Below, in pieces: positions 24,338 through 37,119 of a stretch of DNA of 64,000 bases; position 1 is the first letter of the stretch; every line of letters starts with the position of its first letter. Under the pieces are notes generated by a model. That model was not told the DNA's origin. It was given only the letters and a program-made list of their open reading frames with translations, and made no database searches. Origin of the DNA: Sipunculus nudus (lineage: Eukaryota; Annelida; Sipuncula; Golfingiida; Sipunculidae); contig CM049311.1 in assembly GCA_026874595.1 (NCBI GenBank), forward strand, positions 60,142,453-60,206,452, read 5' to 3'. The position numbers and the translations under genes are program-made.

Positions 24338-24941
24338 AAAATGCGGTGCATAAAGGCCAACGCATTTAAACTCTCAGTATTTAAGTTTATCTTCGCTGGA
24401 TTGAGAAAACTGAAATGCTATGATGGAGGAGGAGACAGTGCGCAGAATCGGACTCCCGAGAATCCGACTCTGCTGTTTAAGGTTTGTGGGAGTTAAAATC
24501 TGCCACCCACATTCACCGAGGCTTCTGAATACACCAACGGCGTAAGTAAATGAATTTAAGAGGGCAATGAAGTCCGTTCAAATATGTTGGACATGTGTGT
24601 ATGTGTCCACGCGTTTTCATGTACATATTTCTACACTTTGGTATACTGCTTAACTACGGCACAGAAATTTCCGTAAAAACAAGCGTATCGGCATCTGCCT
24701 TTCTTTTGTTGTACTTTTCGTTTTTTAAATGCAATATACGTTACTTTCAAATAAATGCATTCATGGTAGGCATCATACATATTTCGGTGCTCCTAATTTG
24801 TGATAAATTAAATCCACGAATAAAGGCTGAAAATATTCTTACCGGTATTAGTTCTATTTTATATCTGTTCCTCATCGAAATGTTCTCTGTCTATCTTTGT
24901 CTGGTTCACTGTTCACGGGTATGGTAACAAAGTATAAGATC

Positions 24942-25615
24942 TGTGACGAACGGTTTTATTATAAGAAAAACCACCGTCATAATATCCAAATCTGTGTCGT
25001 TTGGTTTATTGATACACAGTAAAATCCTCCCTGACTTTCACATCCCCGAAGAAACGGACACTCCAGATTCTGTGAACTGAACCGGCTGAAACTCATACAT
25101 ACACTCAAAAAGATAAGAAAGACATGAGTAATCAAAACATTAAATTATATCAAATGTAAACACACTTCTCTGGACAGGCGTTCCACACATATGAATCGTT
25201 GATCTCTAGAGTCCACAAAATAACACAAAATCTTATTGAGTCCTGTTTACTCCCAACTGTACACTACACACGAAAGTTCCACTTGATAACACGGTTGCTT
25301 ATCACATGACCGCCGCACACTTGACACCCGAATGCGCTTTTAGTTCAGGCACCTTATCACTCTGTATACACAGGCAATTACTAGAGCTTCAGTGCTGCTA
25401 AAATAATCTTGGTTAACACAGTTCTCCACTAAGGTACGCGGTCGCCATAAATGGCGAAATCTTGAATCACTGAAAGATAGGCTCACATTGGACCGATGAC
25501 AAACGGTCAGAATACACCCTCTAGCGCGCTGAGCAAGGAGTTTGTTATGTTTTTTCTAACATCCACAGCCTGCTTAGGTCACACATCCTGCCGCCTTTTG
25601 GCCTATCGCCTCACA
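24942..25615 (-). mobile_element. Possible solo LTR
   Basis: On the minus strand it starts TGTGAGGCGATAGG and ends CGTTCGTCACA, with ATAATAAAACC shortly before the end. These are TG..CA borders and a plausible polyadenylation site, but no TATA box or target duplication was confirmed. Confidence 0.3.
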
Positions 25616-27665
25616 CTATAATGCGGCCTGTCATTAATTGCATGAATATTAAAATGGACACGCCTCCAGAGAGCAAATCATTGGAAAAAATCAAGTATGC
25701 AGGTGCGTTGCCTTTGAAGTCTACATAAAATAATGTTACTACATAAATTGTCTAGACCGGTAAAAACCAACATCAAATAAGACACCTGGGTTCTCTTAAC
25801 TAGGTTGTCACGCCAACATCGATATATGATACTCCATCTTAAAGTATATCAAATTATACAATTAAACATCTGGTTATACACCTTACTTGCACGTGCGATA
25901 AAATAACTAAGTCACAGTTCTCTGGTGACAATGAGGACCACCCGAGTACCTCAACTACCCCCCCCCCCCGGCTGCAACCAGTGTTCACGGTCCCGGCAGG
26001 GCATTTTATCAATCATGTAATACTGAAACCCTTATTCGTATAAAGCTAATATGTGTGAAAAGTGCTTCAAACCGTCAGGAGTTTGCTGTTTTATAGTTAG
26101 CACACTAGTTTGGTGGGCCTTTCCAAAAAGAGACACCAGATTGACGCTATTTTGCCAGGAATTCTGTTCCCGCATGCTGCGCTGAGAATATACGTGAAAA
26201 TCGCTCATGTGGCCATTTTCTGACACATACGCATTTATGCTGATGGACAGATAGGGTTTACGCAAGTACAAACTTATATAGCGATTTTACATAGATATAT
26301 ACACAGATATACGCACAGTTTGATTTAAAGTTTAATACAGTCAGAGAGAGAGAGAAATACTCACAATACCATCTTGGTGATGTATCATTTGCTGATGGTA
26401 TCGGGGAGAAAAAAGAAGCGAAAAATAACTCAGACAGTCTCAAGCATTAAATATTTTAGGCCACTTAAATGGCTACAGTACAATTATATTGTTGTGTACA
26501 ATTAGATTTAAAAAGTCTTTGTACTTTTTGAAGTGGACATTTCCAGTCACACAGGAAGGGATTGGAACTGTGGCGACATCTGTGGTCCATTTTAGAAACT
26601 ACCATTTGTTTATCAAACGATATCTGGTTGCCTCTTTCTGAACCAAATTAAAAGCTTAAAATGTGTTAAGCTTCCAAAACACATCATTGAAAATATTTCC
26701 CTGATGTCGACAATATGTGCCTCTTATATAATCATATAAATGTGCTGGAGGGGGGGGAGAGGAACAGGTCATGGATTCTGGAGTGTGGTAAAATGCAGCC
26801 ACTGTGTGGCAATACTGATCGGTGTCTACCAAACCGCAACTACTAACTCAATGACTGTTTTAAATGTTCCCTTGTCAAACAAAAATCGCAAGCAGGCCTG
26901 CAATAATTACATGTATATACCCGGCTTACGTATTATTGCGTGATATCACGTTTTACTTTATGATGCAATGGATCCTGGAAGTAATGTAATTTCCATTGAC
27001 ATAACACTTGGCCAGCAAATGTCACAGCTATTGTATGTTTATAATCTTTTAGTAACTCTGTACTTTACATCCGTTACTGTTTAGTTATGAAACATTATTA
27101 TGGGTGGCAAAACTGGCCCTGGGCTAGCGGGTTACTTAACATCAATATATTTGTACTAGGTATATTGAGGTCTCGCGAGGTCTCAGTAACCACATAGGCT
27201 AAACCGGTTCATTGACCTGTGCAATTCATGCCCACACAACAGGAATGACAATAAGTGTCTGTAACAGGTCCATGAAATGGTGAGGTCTCCTTTGATTCAT
27301 AGTGTGGACTTATCCCAAAATAGACCTTTTTCACCACACCAGCGACATCTGTTGTCGACGACTGCACTACGTGCTCGGGTCCGTCATATCGACAAAAAAA
27401 GGATCCTAATTTTTATATATAAAATTTTTATTTATAAAAGCATGTATACAAATGTTATCTTTAAGGGTGATGAGTCTGTGGCTTTCACTTGGTTTTGCTA
27501 GCTCATAGAGCAAGATTACACCAGACGAATATTACGTAGGATGAGCTTCTCTTGGAAAAAGGTCTGTTCAGAAAAGCCAATAATAGATCACTTTGTTTTA
27601 TTGGTACATGAAAAATGTGCCCAGGTGATATCTTGCAATTAAGGATAAGTCAAAGGAACGATGTC

Positions 27666-27668
<3 letters not shown>
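25616..27668. other. No supported gene
   Basis: A+T-rich, short G and C homopolymers (25960, 26750), a short (GA)n at 26342. I see no exon-like frames with splice sites and no clear repeat family. Confidence 0.5.
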
Positions 27669-27722
<54 letters not shown>

Positions 27723-27729
27723 CTCTGAT

Positions 27730-27866
27730 GAAAAACAACACTGTTATTTCACAACAGTCTGTTTCACGGGATGCGACCCGATCATTAGAATGTCTAACCA
27801 CATTCACCTGATGATCGGGTCGCATCCCGTGAAACAGACCGTTGTGAAATAACAGTGTTGTTTTTC
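27730..27866. repeat. Near-perfect 56-bp inverted repeat carrying hammerhead sequences
   Basis: Left arm 27730-27785 and right arm 27811-27866 are reverse complements with a single mismatch, around a 25-base spacer. The structure sits between two (AT)n tracts. The minus-strand copy from the left arm has the same stem II, GAAA and GTT, but its core reads CTAATGA, so it should be inactive. The arrangement suggests two inverted copies of one retroelement end. Confidence 0.9.
27797..27855 (+). ncRNA. Candidate hammerhead ribozyme (type I, short stem III)
   Basis: Core CTGATGA at 27808-27814 is followed by a four-pair stem II (CGGG/CCCG closing a TCGCAT loop), then GAAA at 27831-27834, a minimal stem III (C-G plus the A-T core pair, loop AGACC) and GTT at 27841-27843, the expected GUH cleavage triplet. 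Stem I pairs TTCAC (27803-27807) with GTGAA (27844-27848). The only oddity is a U-U apposition at the base of stem II, where G-C is usual. Such short-stem-III hammerheads are typical of Penelope-like elements and metazoan retrozymes (established knowledge), where they often work as dimers. No reverse transcriptase is visible nearby, so a non-autonomous or solo remnant is inferred. Activity is untested. Confidence 0.65.
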
Positions 27867-27936
27867 TTCAGATTTATACCGCTCTGGCCTAGTCTGTAGG
27901 CCATAGAGCACTTTACATCGGAGGGTAACACTACCT

Positions 27937-27990
<54 letters not shown>

Positions 27991-28307
27991 TATATATATA
28001 TGCAGGAAAAGTAACTTCAAGCAACAGCGATATCATCAACCGAATTGACCCCAGTAAAACTTTTTCAAACCAGGATTCTCGTGTCAGAGAACGTGTGTTC
28101 TGTACGACCAATAGCTATATATACATGCAGTTATAACTGGAGAAAAATAACGCTTTTCTGTCTCTAAAGCAGCTGGTTTTCGTTCGGGTAGTCAATAAGT
28201 TATACAACCCTCTTCCTACCTGTAACACTTGTGCACGTATCATGAATTGCCATTAGTGAAAGCCATTAGGCCAAGTATTTGTGCAGTGGTTGTTCTCTCT
28301 CTCTCTC

Positions 28308-28508
28308 CAGGGGCGGATCCAGGATTTAGGAAAAGGGGGGGTCCAATCCAGGAGGACTAATGAAAACCCTAAAAAAAAGGTCCTCAGGTCTGAAAAAGGG
28401 GGGGTCCAGGCGGCAAAATTTTGTCTGAAGCCCTTAAAAAAACGTTGTTTCTGATGAAAAAGGGGGGGTCCGGACCCCCTGGACCCCCCCCCCCCTGGAT
28501 CCGCTTCT

Positions 28509-28509
<1 letters not shown>
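28308..28509. mobile_element. 202-bp CAGGGGCGGATCC element inserted in a CT microsatellite
   Basis: Ends CAGGGGCGGATCC and GGATCCGCTTCTG; interior has three GGGGGGGTCC blocks. (CT)n lies on both sides, so the element split one microsatellite. A partial relative ends at about 18965 (TGGACCCCCC...CTAAATCCTTGATCCGCTCC). Confidence 0.65.

Positions 28510-28510
<1 letters not shown>

Positions 28511-28567
<57 letters not shown>
28511..28567. repeat. (CT)n-(CA)n compound microsatellite
   Basis: CT dinucleotides to about 28550, then CA to 28567. The upstream portion (28295-28307) is cut off by the inserted 202-bp element. Confidence 0.95.
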
Positions 28568-29902
28568 TTAACAATATCACTTTTTATAGCATTGTAAAAT
28601 TAGAATAACAATTATCCAAGTGTGGACAGCAAACCAACGTTTTAACGGATAAGACATTTGATAAGAACTACATAACAGTGCGGACGCAAAGCGGAGTACT
28701 TCCAGGATCAAGTAAACCGGTTAAGTTTAATCTGATTTAGATGCGAACCCAATACTGAATTATTGTGTTTTAAATATTACATGTGAAAACTAGACATCAA
28801 TAAAATTATATAAAAAAATGTCTCCTATTGTTTTTTGGGGGGAGGTTGACCGGGTAGCCTCAGATATTGATCGGCGCCTATTTATTTCACATATAAAAAA
28901 CCCTGCCAACCACTCGCCGAAATTACCCTCAGCACAGACGTATGTCATTTACTTTTGAAATTGCTATATATAATTCGGTCTGTAGGCCTACACGTGCATA
29001 TTTTAGTAGGTTGCCTCGTGGTTTTATTTGTGCCGCACTACAAGCGGTGCATGGTGCAAAGTTGTAAATGCTAAAGTTATAGCACTCTTGTGGGTCTTCA
29101 GCAGTGGCAATGTAATTTTAGCCAACTCTACAGTGGCACTCATATGTAAACTCGAGTAGTGAAACACGCTGCTCAAGCATGCATTTGTAAATACACACAT
29201 GCATGTACTGAATGAAGCAAATCACACGTAGCGTCTATGGAAACAACCTCTGACCTAGATCGTTTCATTTTAGGGAGTGTTGTCGGAATCATGCATAAAT
29301 GTAGTTCACATGTGAATAACACTTGTTCCCACACATATCAGTATACAGAGGTGTAAAGATATAGTGTGATGTTCAGACGTTGATACGTCTCCTGCATGAG
29401 GAATACTGCAAACATTTTCATCAACATGTCTAATTAAACGTTTATAAGTTGTGACTGATAAATATGGCACATATGTACCATAATAAGGAGATGGGAACCA
29501 GTCTACACTAATGCACTTACCTGATCAATCAAATGTGGAGCAAAGACAACACATTCTTGAGAAAACGTGGCCTTTTTCCAGTGTCTGTACATCTTTCAGC
29601 TCAGATGACAAACGGATATAAGATGTAAATTCCTGATGCAACACTCATGCCCTTTGCCACATGTACTCAATGATGAATGTAGTTTCCCAGTTAAAAATAT
29701 TGCGGCCCCTGTGCTAAAGGTTGTAGCTCGGAGCACGCTGGATCCGCCTCGGTTGCCATAACAGTGTTTATATTGATCGAGCTTTGCCTGTCTGTGAGAG
29801 GGCGCGCCCCTTAGTGTGTATCGACCTGGTTTGTTGACCTGAAACAAAACCACTTTAGCAGTCAATGTGTACTGTATGACCATACGAGACCTATTTATAA
29901 CA

Positions 29903-29957
<55 letters not shown>

Positions 29958-30178
29958 AACAAACTTAAACGAAACTCTTCATCGATCAAAAGCTTTGAGA
30001 GATACAATACATGTTTTTACTTTTGTTTTAACGAAAACTCATTAGTTTTTCTTTAAAATGTGACATTTGGAAAATAATAATAATTATGAGGAGATAAACA
30101 GAACGTACAGCACGTACGTATAATAATACGTGAAAATAACGTATTTCAATTATTACATTGTATCATTATTATGTAAGA
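28568..30178. other. No supported gene
   Basis: Unique-looking intergenic DNA apart from the (AT)n at 29905. A 95-codon minus frame (29883-29596) lacks any recognisable domain or supporting splice signals. Confidence 0.5.
29905..29954. repeat. (AT)n microsatellite
   Basis: Pure TA run, intergenic. Confidence 0.97.
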
Positions 30179-30284
30179 TGTATATAACAACTGAATGTAT
30201 GACCATTGTTAATAATACTAATAAAAACAATTATCATGATAATCATGAGTAAATACATTATAATAGCAGAAACAATGAAATTAT

Positions 30285-30360
30285 TACTGTTATTATTATT
30301 ATTATTATTATTTTATTATTATAATTATTATCATTTTCATTATCATTATTATTATTATAA

Positions 30361-30410
<50 letters not shown>

Positions 30411-30412
30411 TT
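30285..30412. repeat. (ATT)n trinucleotide repeat
   Basis: Imperfect ATT/TTA array. A second, shorter one follows at about 30540-30615, with flanking text GTATATAACAAC.GA.TGTATG repeated at 30179 and 30431, so the block is a duplication. Confidence 0.95.
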
Positions 30413-30678
30413 ACAGAGTATCGGCATTGATGTATATAACAACAGACTGTATGCCCATTGTTCATAATGATAATAATCACAATTATCATGACAATCATTT
30501 TATGAATGAATACAATATAATGGCAGAAATAATAAAATTATTACTGTTATTATTATTAATACTGTTATTATAATTATTATAATTATTATTAATATTAGTA
30601 TCATTGTTATTATTTCACAGAGTATCCCATTTCATTCAATAGTTTACACCAATAATGATATTTTTATGACCCCCTAAA

Positions 30679-31529
30679 CAGTGGCGGATCAAGAGGCCCC
30701 CCCCCCCCCCCCCGCCACACACACACACCCCGGTGAGCTGTATAACATCTCTATTTTATCTCACATTTTATCTATTTCTTTGCCCAGTTATTCGTAATTA
30801 ATTTTCATTTTATCATCTCTTTTTTTATTCCTAGCACTTGAAGTTACCCACATTTAGTAACTTTCTAATTCATAAGTTGAGAATATTAATGAACAGCTCT
30901 GTGATTAAGATAGCATCCAATGTTTATATATATACTGCATGTGAGTGAAGCACGGTCTTCCCTTTAGCCTGCAGAGACCAGCTTTGATTCTGGTCGACCG
31001 TGAAAATCTCACGGCTCCTCGGCTGATACTCGAACTCATGGTCCGGTGCACATGCAGAAGTCATTAAAGTTTAATATGCAACTTAACATATATTTTTTTT
31101 ACCACGAGGATTACATGTAAACGATGGTATTTTACAAGTTATAAACGTATTATTTTCACCATACAGACATCAGCATGTTAAAACGATAAAATGTTCGGAC
31201 TTTCCAATTTACAAAAATTTGGAAGAAATACAAATATTATCACCGACCACACGTGCACCCCCAACCTCTAAAGTTTGACTATACGTTATGCAAAGACATT
31301 TAAGAGAACAGTAGTTAAGGAACAGATAATCCTCATATTTATTTAAAGGCGGCTCAAATGTCCTCTTTACATTACATTTAAAACTTTTCTTAATAGAGGA
31401 GTCCTCCCCCGACAAAATAAAGTTGATAAAAAAATGTTTCAAGATTTTATTCGTATATAGGTGACATTAATAAAAAAATATTTTTCATAGGTTGAAAATA
31501 TATTACGTAATAATATATATATAAATATG

Positions 31530-31588
<59 letters not shown>

Positions 31589-31661
31589 ATATAATTTACA
31601 ATGCATCATCCGCTAACCCAGTATTAGCGCGCCCGTTCTTGAATTTCTGGATCCGCCACTG
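30679..31661. mobile_element. CAGTGGCGGATC element, second copy
   Basis: Begins CAGTGGCGGATCAAG at 30679 and ends TGGATCCGCCACTG at 31661, 983 bp. Homologous to 61546-62457 in the same orientation. Contains (CT)n-(AT)n near 31530-31592. No clear target duplication (left CCCCTAAA, right CTCTATAT). The 77-codon minus frame inside has no counterpart in the other copy. Confidence 0.75.
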
Positions 31662-33279
31662 CTCTATATTTTTTCTATAATGGTATGATGAATTGTGTAA
31701 ACCTGCCTCTGTTCCAAAATTACAAAAAATGCCTTTTAATCCCGTACCTATAAAAAAAGATCATATCATGCCACCGTCGGCATGGTCTATGTAGGCCTAT
31801 ACATATATATATATATATACGGTCTCCAAAGTAGGCCCACTTTCAAGTTATTCATTAAAGTCTAAAGGTTCCTTTTCAAATACATTCAACCCCTTTTGTC
31901 GCTGTCATATATATGGCCACTTCCATATGAAGTGTTGAAGCCGAGGAAGGCTATAGACGGAAGTGAGTGTTTTGTGTGAAAAAAGAACTTTGGAAAATTC
32001 GGTTATGTATCGGTGCTTTTTTTACCTGCATGTTTACTGTACACACATTTGCTCATAATTTACTTCTTATTTATTATATCCTACAATTGCGGAGGAATCA
32101 ACAAAGTTTCAAAAGCGTGGGGTACTTATTTTATCCTATGGAGACAATGCATGTTACTTCAATTATATTATAATAATCTATGAAAGTTAATTGCATACAT
32201 AGTTACAGACTCAATTATATTTGTAAACCCATAAAAAAATCGGTCTAAATTTTGCAAAAGCAGTTTTTCATGCATATTTTCACTCTATAAGGAACTCGGT
32301 GCTTATCTTAACCGTGTAAAAAATAATGATGTATAGGCGGGGAACTGGGGCTGAAACGGCTCTCTCCTTAGTTTGGTGGCATCTGCGCCTATAGGGAGCG
32401 CCTACGGAACTGTTCTGAGACCCTTAACTAGAGCGCTCGGAGGGCTTAATACATCCTCAGTTCAGTTCAGGTAGGGAATTAGGGAATTTTCTCATTTTCA
32501 CTCTATTTGGAATATTGTACCTATTGTCATGGAGTTACAGGGTCTTCCCGTTTAAGTGTTTTAAGCGTATTTTAATATTAATTGGTCTCCTTTACATTGA
32601 ACTGCAAGAAGTTACTATAAAACAAAAATGGTAAGACATGACTGAAGTCTCTGCTTTCTCGTCATTAAGTTTGTAATCCATATACACGTAATTGTTTATC
32701 ACATCTCCGGCGCGGTGGTTGTACCATCAGCTGATACATGGAATAATTTTTTTTTGTAACAGTTTTCAGGTATCACCATCATTTGGACATTAAACCAGGT
32801 GTTATAGGAGTCGGACAGTTTTCATGTTACACCCATTATTAAAATTTATCACTGTAAACCTTGTAGAACTATCCAGCATGTGACATGTTTAACACGTACT
32901 TTCTATATTATGTAAAAAAAAAGTGAGACGAGGCGTTGTTCAAAGCCTCCGGCGACACTAGGACAAATCTGAGTGGTTTACTCATTTATTTATTTATTGC
33001 ACGGAACTAAATATGAATAAACAGATGACTAAATAAGGCCTACAGGCCTTATGCGAACCTGTGCAAAGTTTGGGAGTATGAATGAAGGTTTATTTTTAAA
33101 ATTTAATATTGATTCTCTTAAGTCCTGCATATCTACTTTAGTTATTATGATTTCAGCAAAATGGACGTTTCGGACCTGCAAGTTTCAGACTAGGACATTT
33201 TAAAACTAGAATATAGGTAGTCGACAAGCGACTATGTGTATCCGCAGAAATCAGAGTTGGATGGGTGAAGCGAGGCATG
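31662..33279. other. No supported gene
   Basis: A+T-rich intergenic sequence leading into the 278-bp array; small (AT)n near 31803. Nothing else recognised. Confidence 0.5.
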
Positions 33280-34610
33280 GATTAAGTGGCAAGGGGAATA
33301 GAACGTGAATGTAGATGGTGCCATCTGTCATAAAATCGAGAAAATTGTCCAGGAAAGTTTCAGGTGGAAAAGTCAAACCACTGCTAAGATATATGTGATT
33401 TTATCCCAAGGCAGATGAACAGATGGACGCTGTGCATAAGTGGTTGCAGGTGGCGCCACCAGTTTGGCCTATGATAAAGAGCTTTGTGAGATCTATACAT
33501 TAGCAAAATTTTGGCCCAATCGGTCAAACGGTTCCCGAGATACGAGCTTGGATGTCTGCAGAGTAAACTTGAATGTAGGTGGTGCCGACTGTCATAAAAT
33601 CGAGAAAGCTGTCCAGAATATATAAACCTGCAAATTTCAGGTGGATAAGTCAAACCACTTCTGAGATATGAGTGATTTTATCCCAAGGCAGATGAACAGA
33701 TGGACGCTGTGCATAAGTGGTTGCAGGTGGCGCCACCAGTTTTGCCTATGAACAAGAGCTATGTGAGAGCTATACATATGCACAATTTTGGCCAAATCGG
33801 TCAAACGGTTCCCGAGATATGAGCTTGGATGTCTGCAGAGTAAACCTGAATGTAGGTGGCGCCACCTGTCATAAAATCAAGAGAGCTGTCCAGGATGTAT
33901 AAAACTGCGAAATTTCAGGTGGAAAAGTCAAACCACTGCTGAGATACGAGTGATTTTATCCCAAGGCAGATGAACAAATGGACGCTGAGCATAAATGGTT
34001 GCAGGTGGAGCCACCAGTTTGGCCTATGATGAAGAGCTTTGTGAGATCTATACACATGCAAAATTTTGGCCCAATCGGTCAAATGGTTCCCGAGATATGA
34101 GCTTGGATGTCTGCAGAGTAAACTTGAATGTAGGTGGTGCCGACTGTCATAAAATCGAGGAAGCTGTCCAGGATGTATAACCCTGCAAAATTCTGAGATA
34201 TGAGCTTGGATGTCTGCAGAGTAAACGTGAATGTAGGTGGCGCAAAAAAATCGAGAAAGATGTCCAGGATGTATAAACCTGCAAAATTTCAGGTGGAAAA
34301 GTCAAACCACTGCTGAGATATGAGTGATTTTATCCCAAGGCAGATGAACAGATTGACGCTGTGCAAAAATGGTTGCAGGTGGCGCCACCAATTTTAGTGT
34401 ATGTTATAAAGCAATCAAAGGGCTACACTTGTGCAAATTTTTTTAGCCTTATCGGTCAAACGGTTCCCCAGATATGTTGGTTTATGTGTGGAAACAGACG
34501 CACAAATGGACGCTGGGCAGCGAGGAAAGGTCAGAGGTCAACCAAAAATGAGGGCGCAGCAGTTCACGTGTGACCTGATGATAAACCCGATTCGCTTAAA
34601 ATGCAAACCG
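33280..34610. repeat. 277-278 bp tandem repeat array
   Basis: Units are spaced by GCAGATGAAC at 33411, 33688, 33966 and 34340 (the last interval is enlarged by a partial duplication of about 96 bp). Each contains CCCGAGATA.GAGCTTGGATG and, in most, GGTGGCGCCACC or a variant. Each unit carries a similar 61-codon frame, but 277 and 278 are not multiples of three, so these do not form one long protein and are not called as genes. Confidence 0.9.
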
Positions 34611-36900
34611 CTGTGTCTTGACGTCTAGACACATTGTCTAGACACCCGCCAGAGCCAGGTCAGTTGTCATGGTGATGTCTGGACCCCACCTGTTTGTACT
34701 GAGTGACCTCTGGGCTTGTCTGCTGAAACTCAGCATGTTGTCAAATGTTTTCAAACACAGAAAGCCTTTTTCAATTAGCTACAATGGTTTTTTTAAAGCT
34801 GTATTTACCCAATCTATTCTTATAAAACTGGCAGAACCCTACAATAGAATAATTCTTGCAAAGTTTAAACCAATCAGCTTAACAGTTTAATCATTAATCA
34901 GTGTATAAGCCAGAAGAGGTTAAAATTACATTTTTGCTTGTAAAAAAACACATCAATGTAGGTGGCGCCACCAATACCTCAATTATGTGACAAATATTGG
35001 TATAAAATTTGGTGATTATAGATCTAGCCGTTTCTGAGATTTTAATTTTAGTGTGCTTTTTTGGAGAGATGACTAAGTTCAACCTCCTGTAACTCGGCCA
35101 AAAATCTCCAAACTCGAACCATTCGATCAAACTTGAGAAAGATTCAAGGGATCATTTCTGTGAAATATTGGACAATTTGGCTGGACAGTTTCGGAAAAGA
35201 AAATTTTTAAAGCTTTTTTTTAGCTTTTTCCCTATAAAATCTAAGATAATGCTGTTAGAAAAAAATAAACAAAATCCGATAGAGTTTTACAGATGACTGA
35301 TTATTTGCAAAAAATTTGGTGATGCTAGCTTCTGCCGTTTTCGAGATAGCTATGGTTAACGTACATACAACGCACGACACACGACGCACGAAGGACGACG
35401 CCGCACCATCGCATAAGCTCACAGGTTCGCTAAAAATTATCCTTACGCAGGCGAAATACGAAAAGTTGGTATATTCTTTTCAGTTCAATATGACATCAGA
35501 AAGGCAACAAGACCGACGTATGCAGCACGATTTTGTCTAAAGGAGAGTTTCAGGTTTGTATTACAGGTTTGTATGCATTATTACGTGTTTTATCATGGAT
35601 ATTAGTGTTGATCTGCGGGTGCATATAGTACATATAGGTTACAATGCCTGCTTTATTAGAGGACTCTAGCTCACTGTGCACAAGAAAACTTGCCCATTGC
35701 TATATTCATGACTGATATTCCGTTTACTTCCAATGTTTTCCATTGTTTTAACTATTCCATTTTTAACTAGAATATGGACAGTTGCCAAGCGACAATAGGT
35801 ATCCATCGAATCACAGTGGCATAAATAAAGTATAGCATATAAGCTCTCCTGACGTGACAGCCGTACAAACACGTTATGGCATCAGCGATGGCCAAGTATC
35901 CCAAGACGCGTGGAGGAACGAAACAAGAAGAAATATTGTATGTGGCGCCACTAGTAAAGTGTACAAGATAGTGGACATGCAAGGCTTCAAACCGTTACTG
36001 AGATAAAAGCATAATGTATTTTATTAATAAAGTATTGTAAGTGGCGCCACCTGTCTTGAGCACGGGATGGCTATCCAAGATGGATGGATAAGCAAAATCT
36101 CAGGTCATTACATTCAAGGACTCCTGAGATAAATGCCTGAATGTATTCTACAAATCGTGATTGTAGGTGGTGTCAACAGTCTAGTGTACGAGAAATCTAC
36201 ACAATATGGATCTACATGCACAAATTCAGGCCAATGAACCAAACCATTCTTCAGATATGTGATTTTCATAAAAAAAAAAACAGATGCACTGATGGAAATC
36301 AATCAAAACGAAAGTAGGTGACGTCATCAGTCTCTGGGACAAGAAATCTACCCAAGATGTTTGAACATGCAGAATTTCAGGCCGATACGCCAGACCATTC
36401 CTGAGAAAGGGGCATAAAAAAAATCTATGGTAATGGCACAGTAGGTGGCGCCACCTATCTGGTCTACGACAAAGCTATCCAAGGCGGATAACAGTGCAAA
36501 TTTCAGGCTGATACATCCAATCACAAGAGTACCACTCTGCACGTCACTGCTTTTCACGGATTGTTGCAGTAACTACTGATATATGTGCAACTTTCAGCCA
36601 ACAGATTTATGGATAGACACTTCCCAAACACGATTGTAGATGGAACCACAAGGCTTATGCAAGAGATTAAGATATTCAAGATCTATCGCATGCAAAATTT
36701 CTAGTGGATTCATAATAACACTCCTGAGAAAAATGCATGGCTTTGTTCTATGAATATGTAGGTATAGTTGGCACCACCAGTCAAGTGTTCGAGAAACCTA
36801 TCCAAGATGGACGGACATGCCAATTTTCAGGCCACTCGTGAGATATGAAGATCTAATCTTTCTGAGAGTAGCCTCTCATGCATTTTCACTCTATAGGGAA
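34610..36900. repeat. Diverged repeats with GGTGGCGCCACC
   Basis: Continuation of the 33-kb array with looser spacing. The palindrome or one-base variants appear near 34961, 35943, 36040 and 36444, each followed by 'caag..ctatccaagatgga..catgcaaa.ttcaggcc' text. No gene seen. Confidence 0.7.
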
Positions 36901-37119
36901 CATTGTGCCTGTTTTCATTAAGCCACAATAATGGATGTAGATACACGTAGTAGGCAAATCCTTATTTTTGTTTTATTATAATATGTGGCCCATGGGCCAT
37001 GACACTCAACTGAATTTGACAAATAGGGGATGCATGTGTTAATGTTATGATCTGAAGCAAAAAAAATTTGTTATGGAACCTTGAACAATTGATAGAATGA
37101 CCTATATACAGTGTTCAAA

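Larger units (their letters stand above)
27669..27992. repeat. (AT)n tracts flanking the hammerhead hairpin
   Basis: 27669-27720 and about 27943-27992. They bracket the inverted repeat, possibly reflecting insertion of the element into TA-rich sequence. Confidence 0.95.

Noticed and set aside
33440-34180. Three similar 61-codon plus frames (MVAGGATS...)
   Set aside because: They are one frame repeated by a 277-278 bp tandem unit that is not a multiple of three; there are no splice signals and no protein-like conservation.
34570-34590. Second CTGATGA on the plus strand, considered as another hammerhead
   Set aside because: No GAAA or GUH element at suitable spacing and no stem II.
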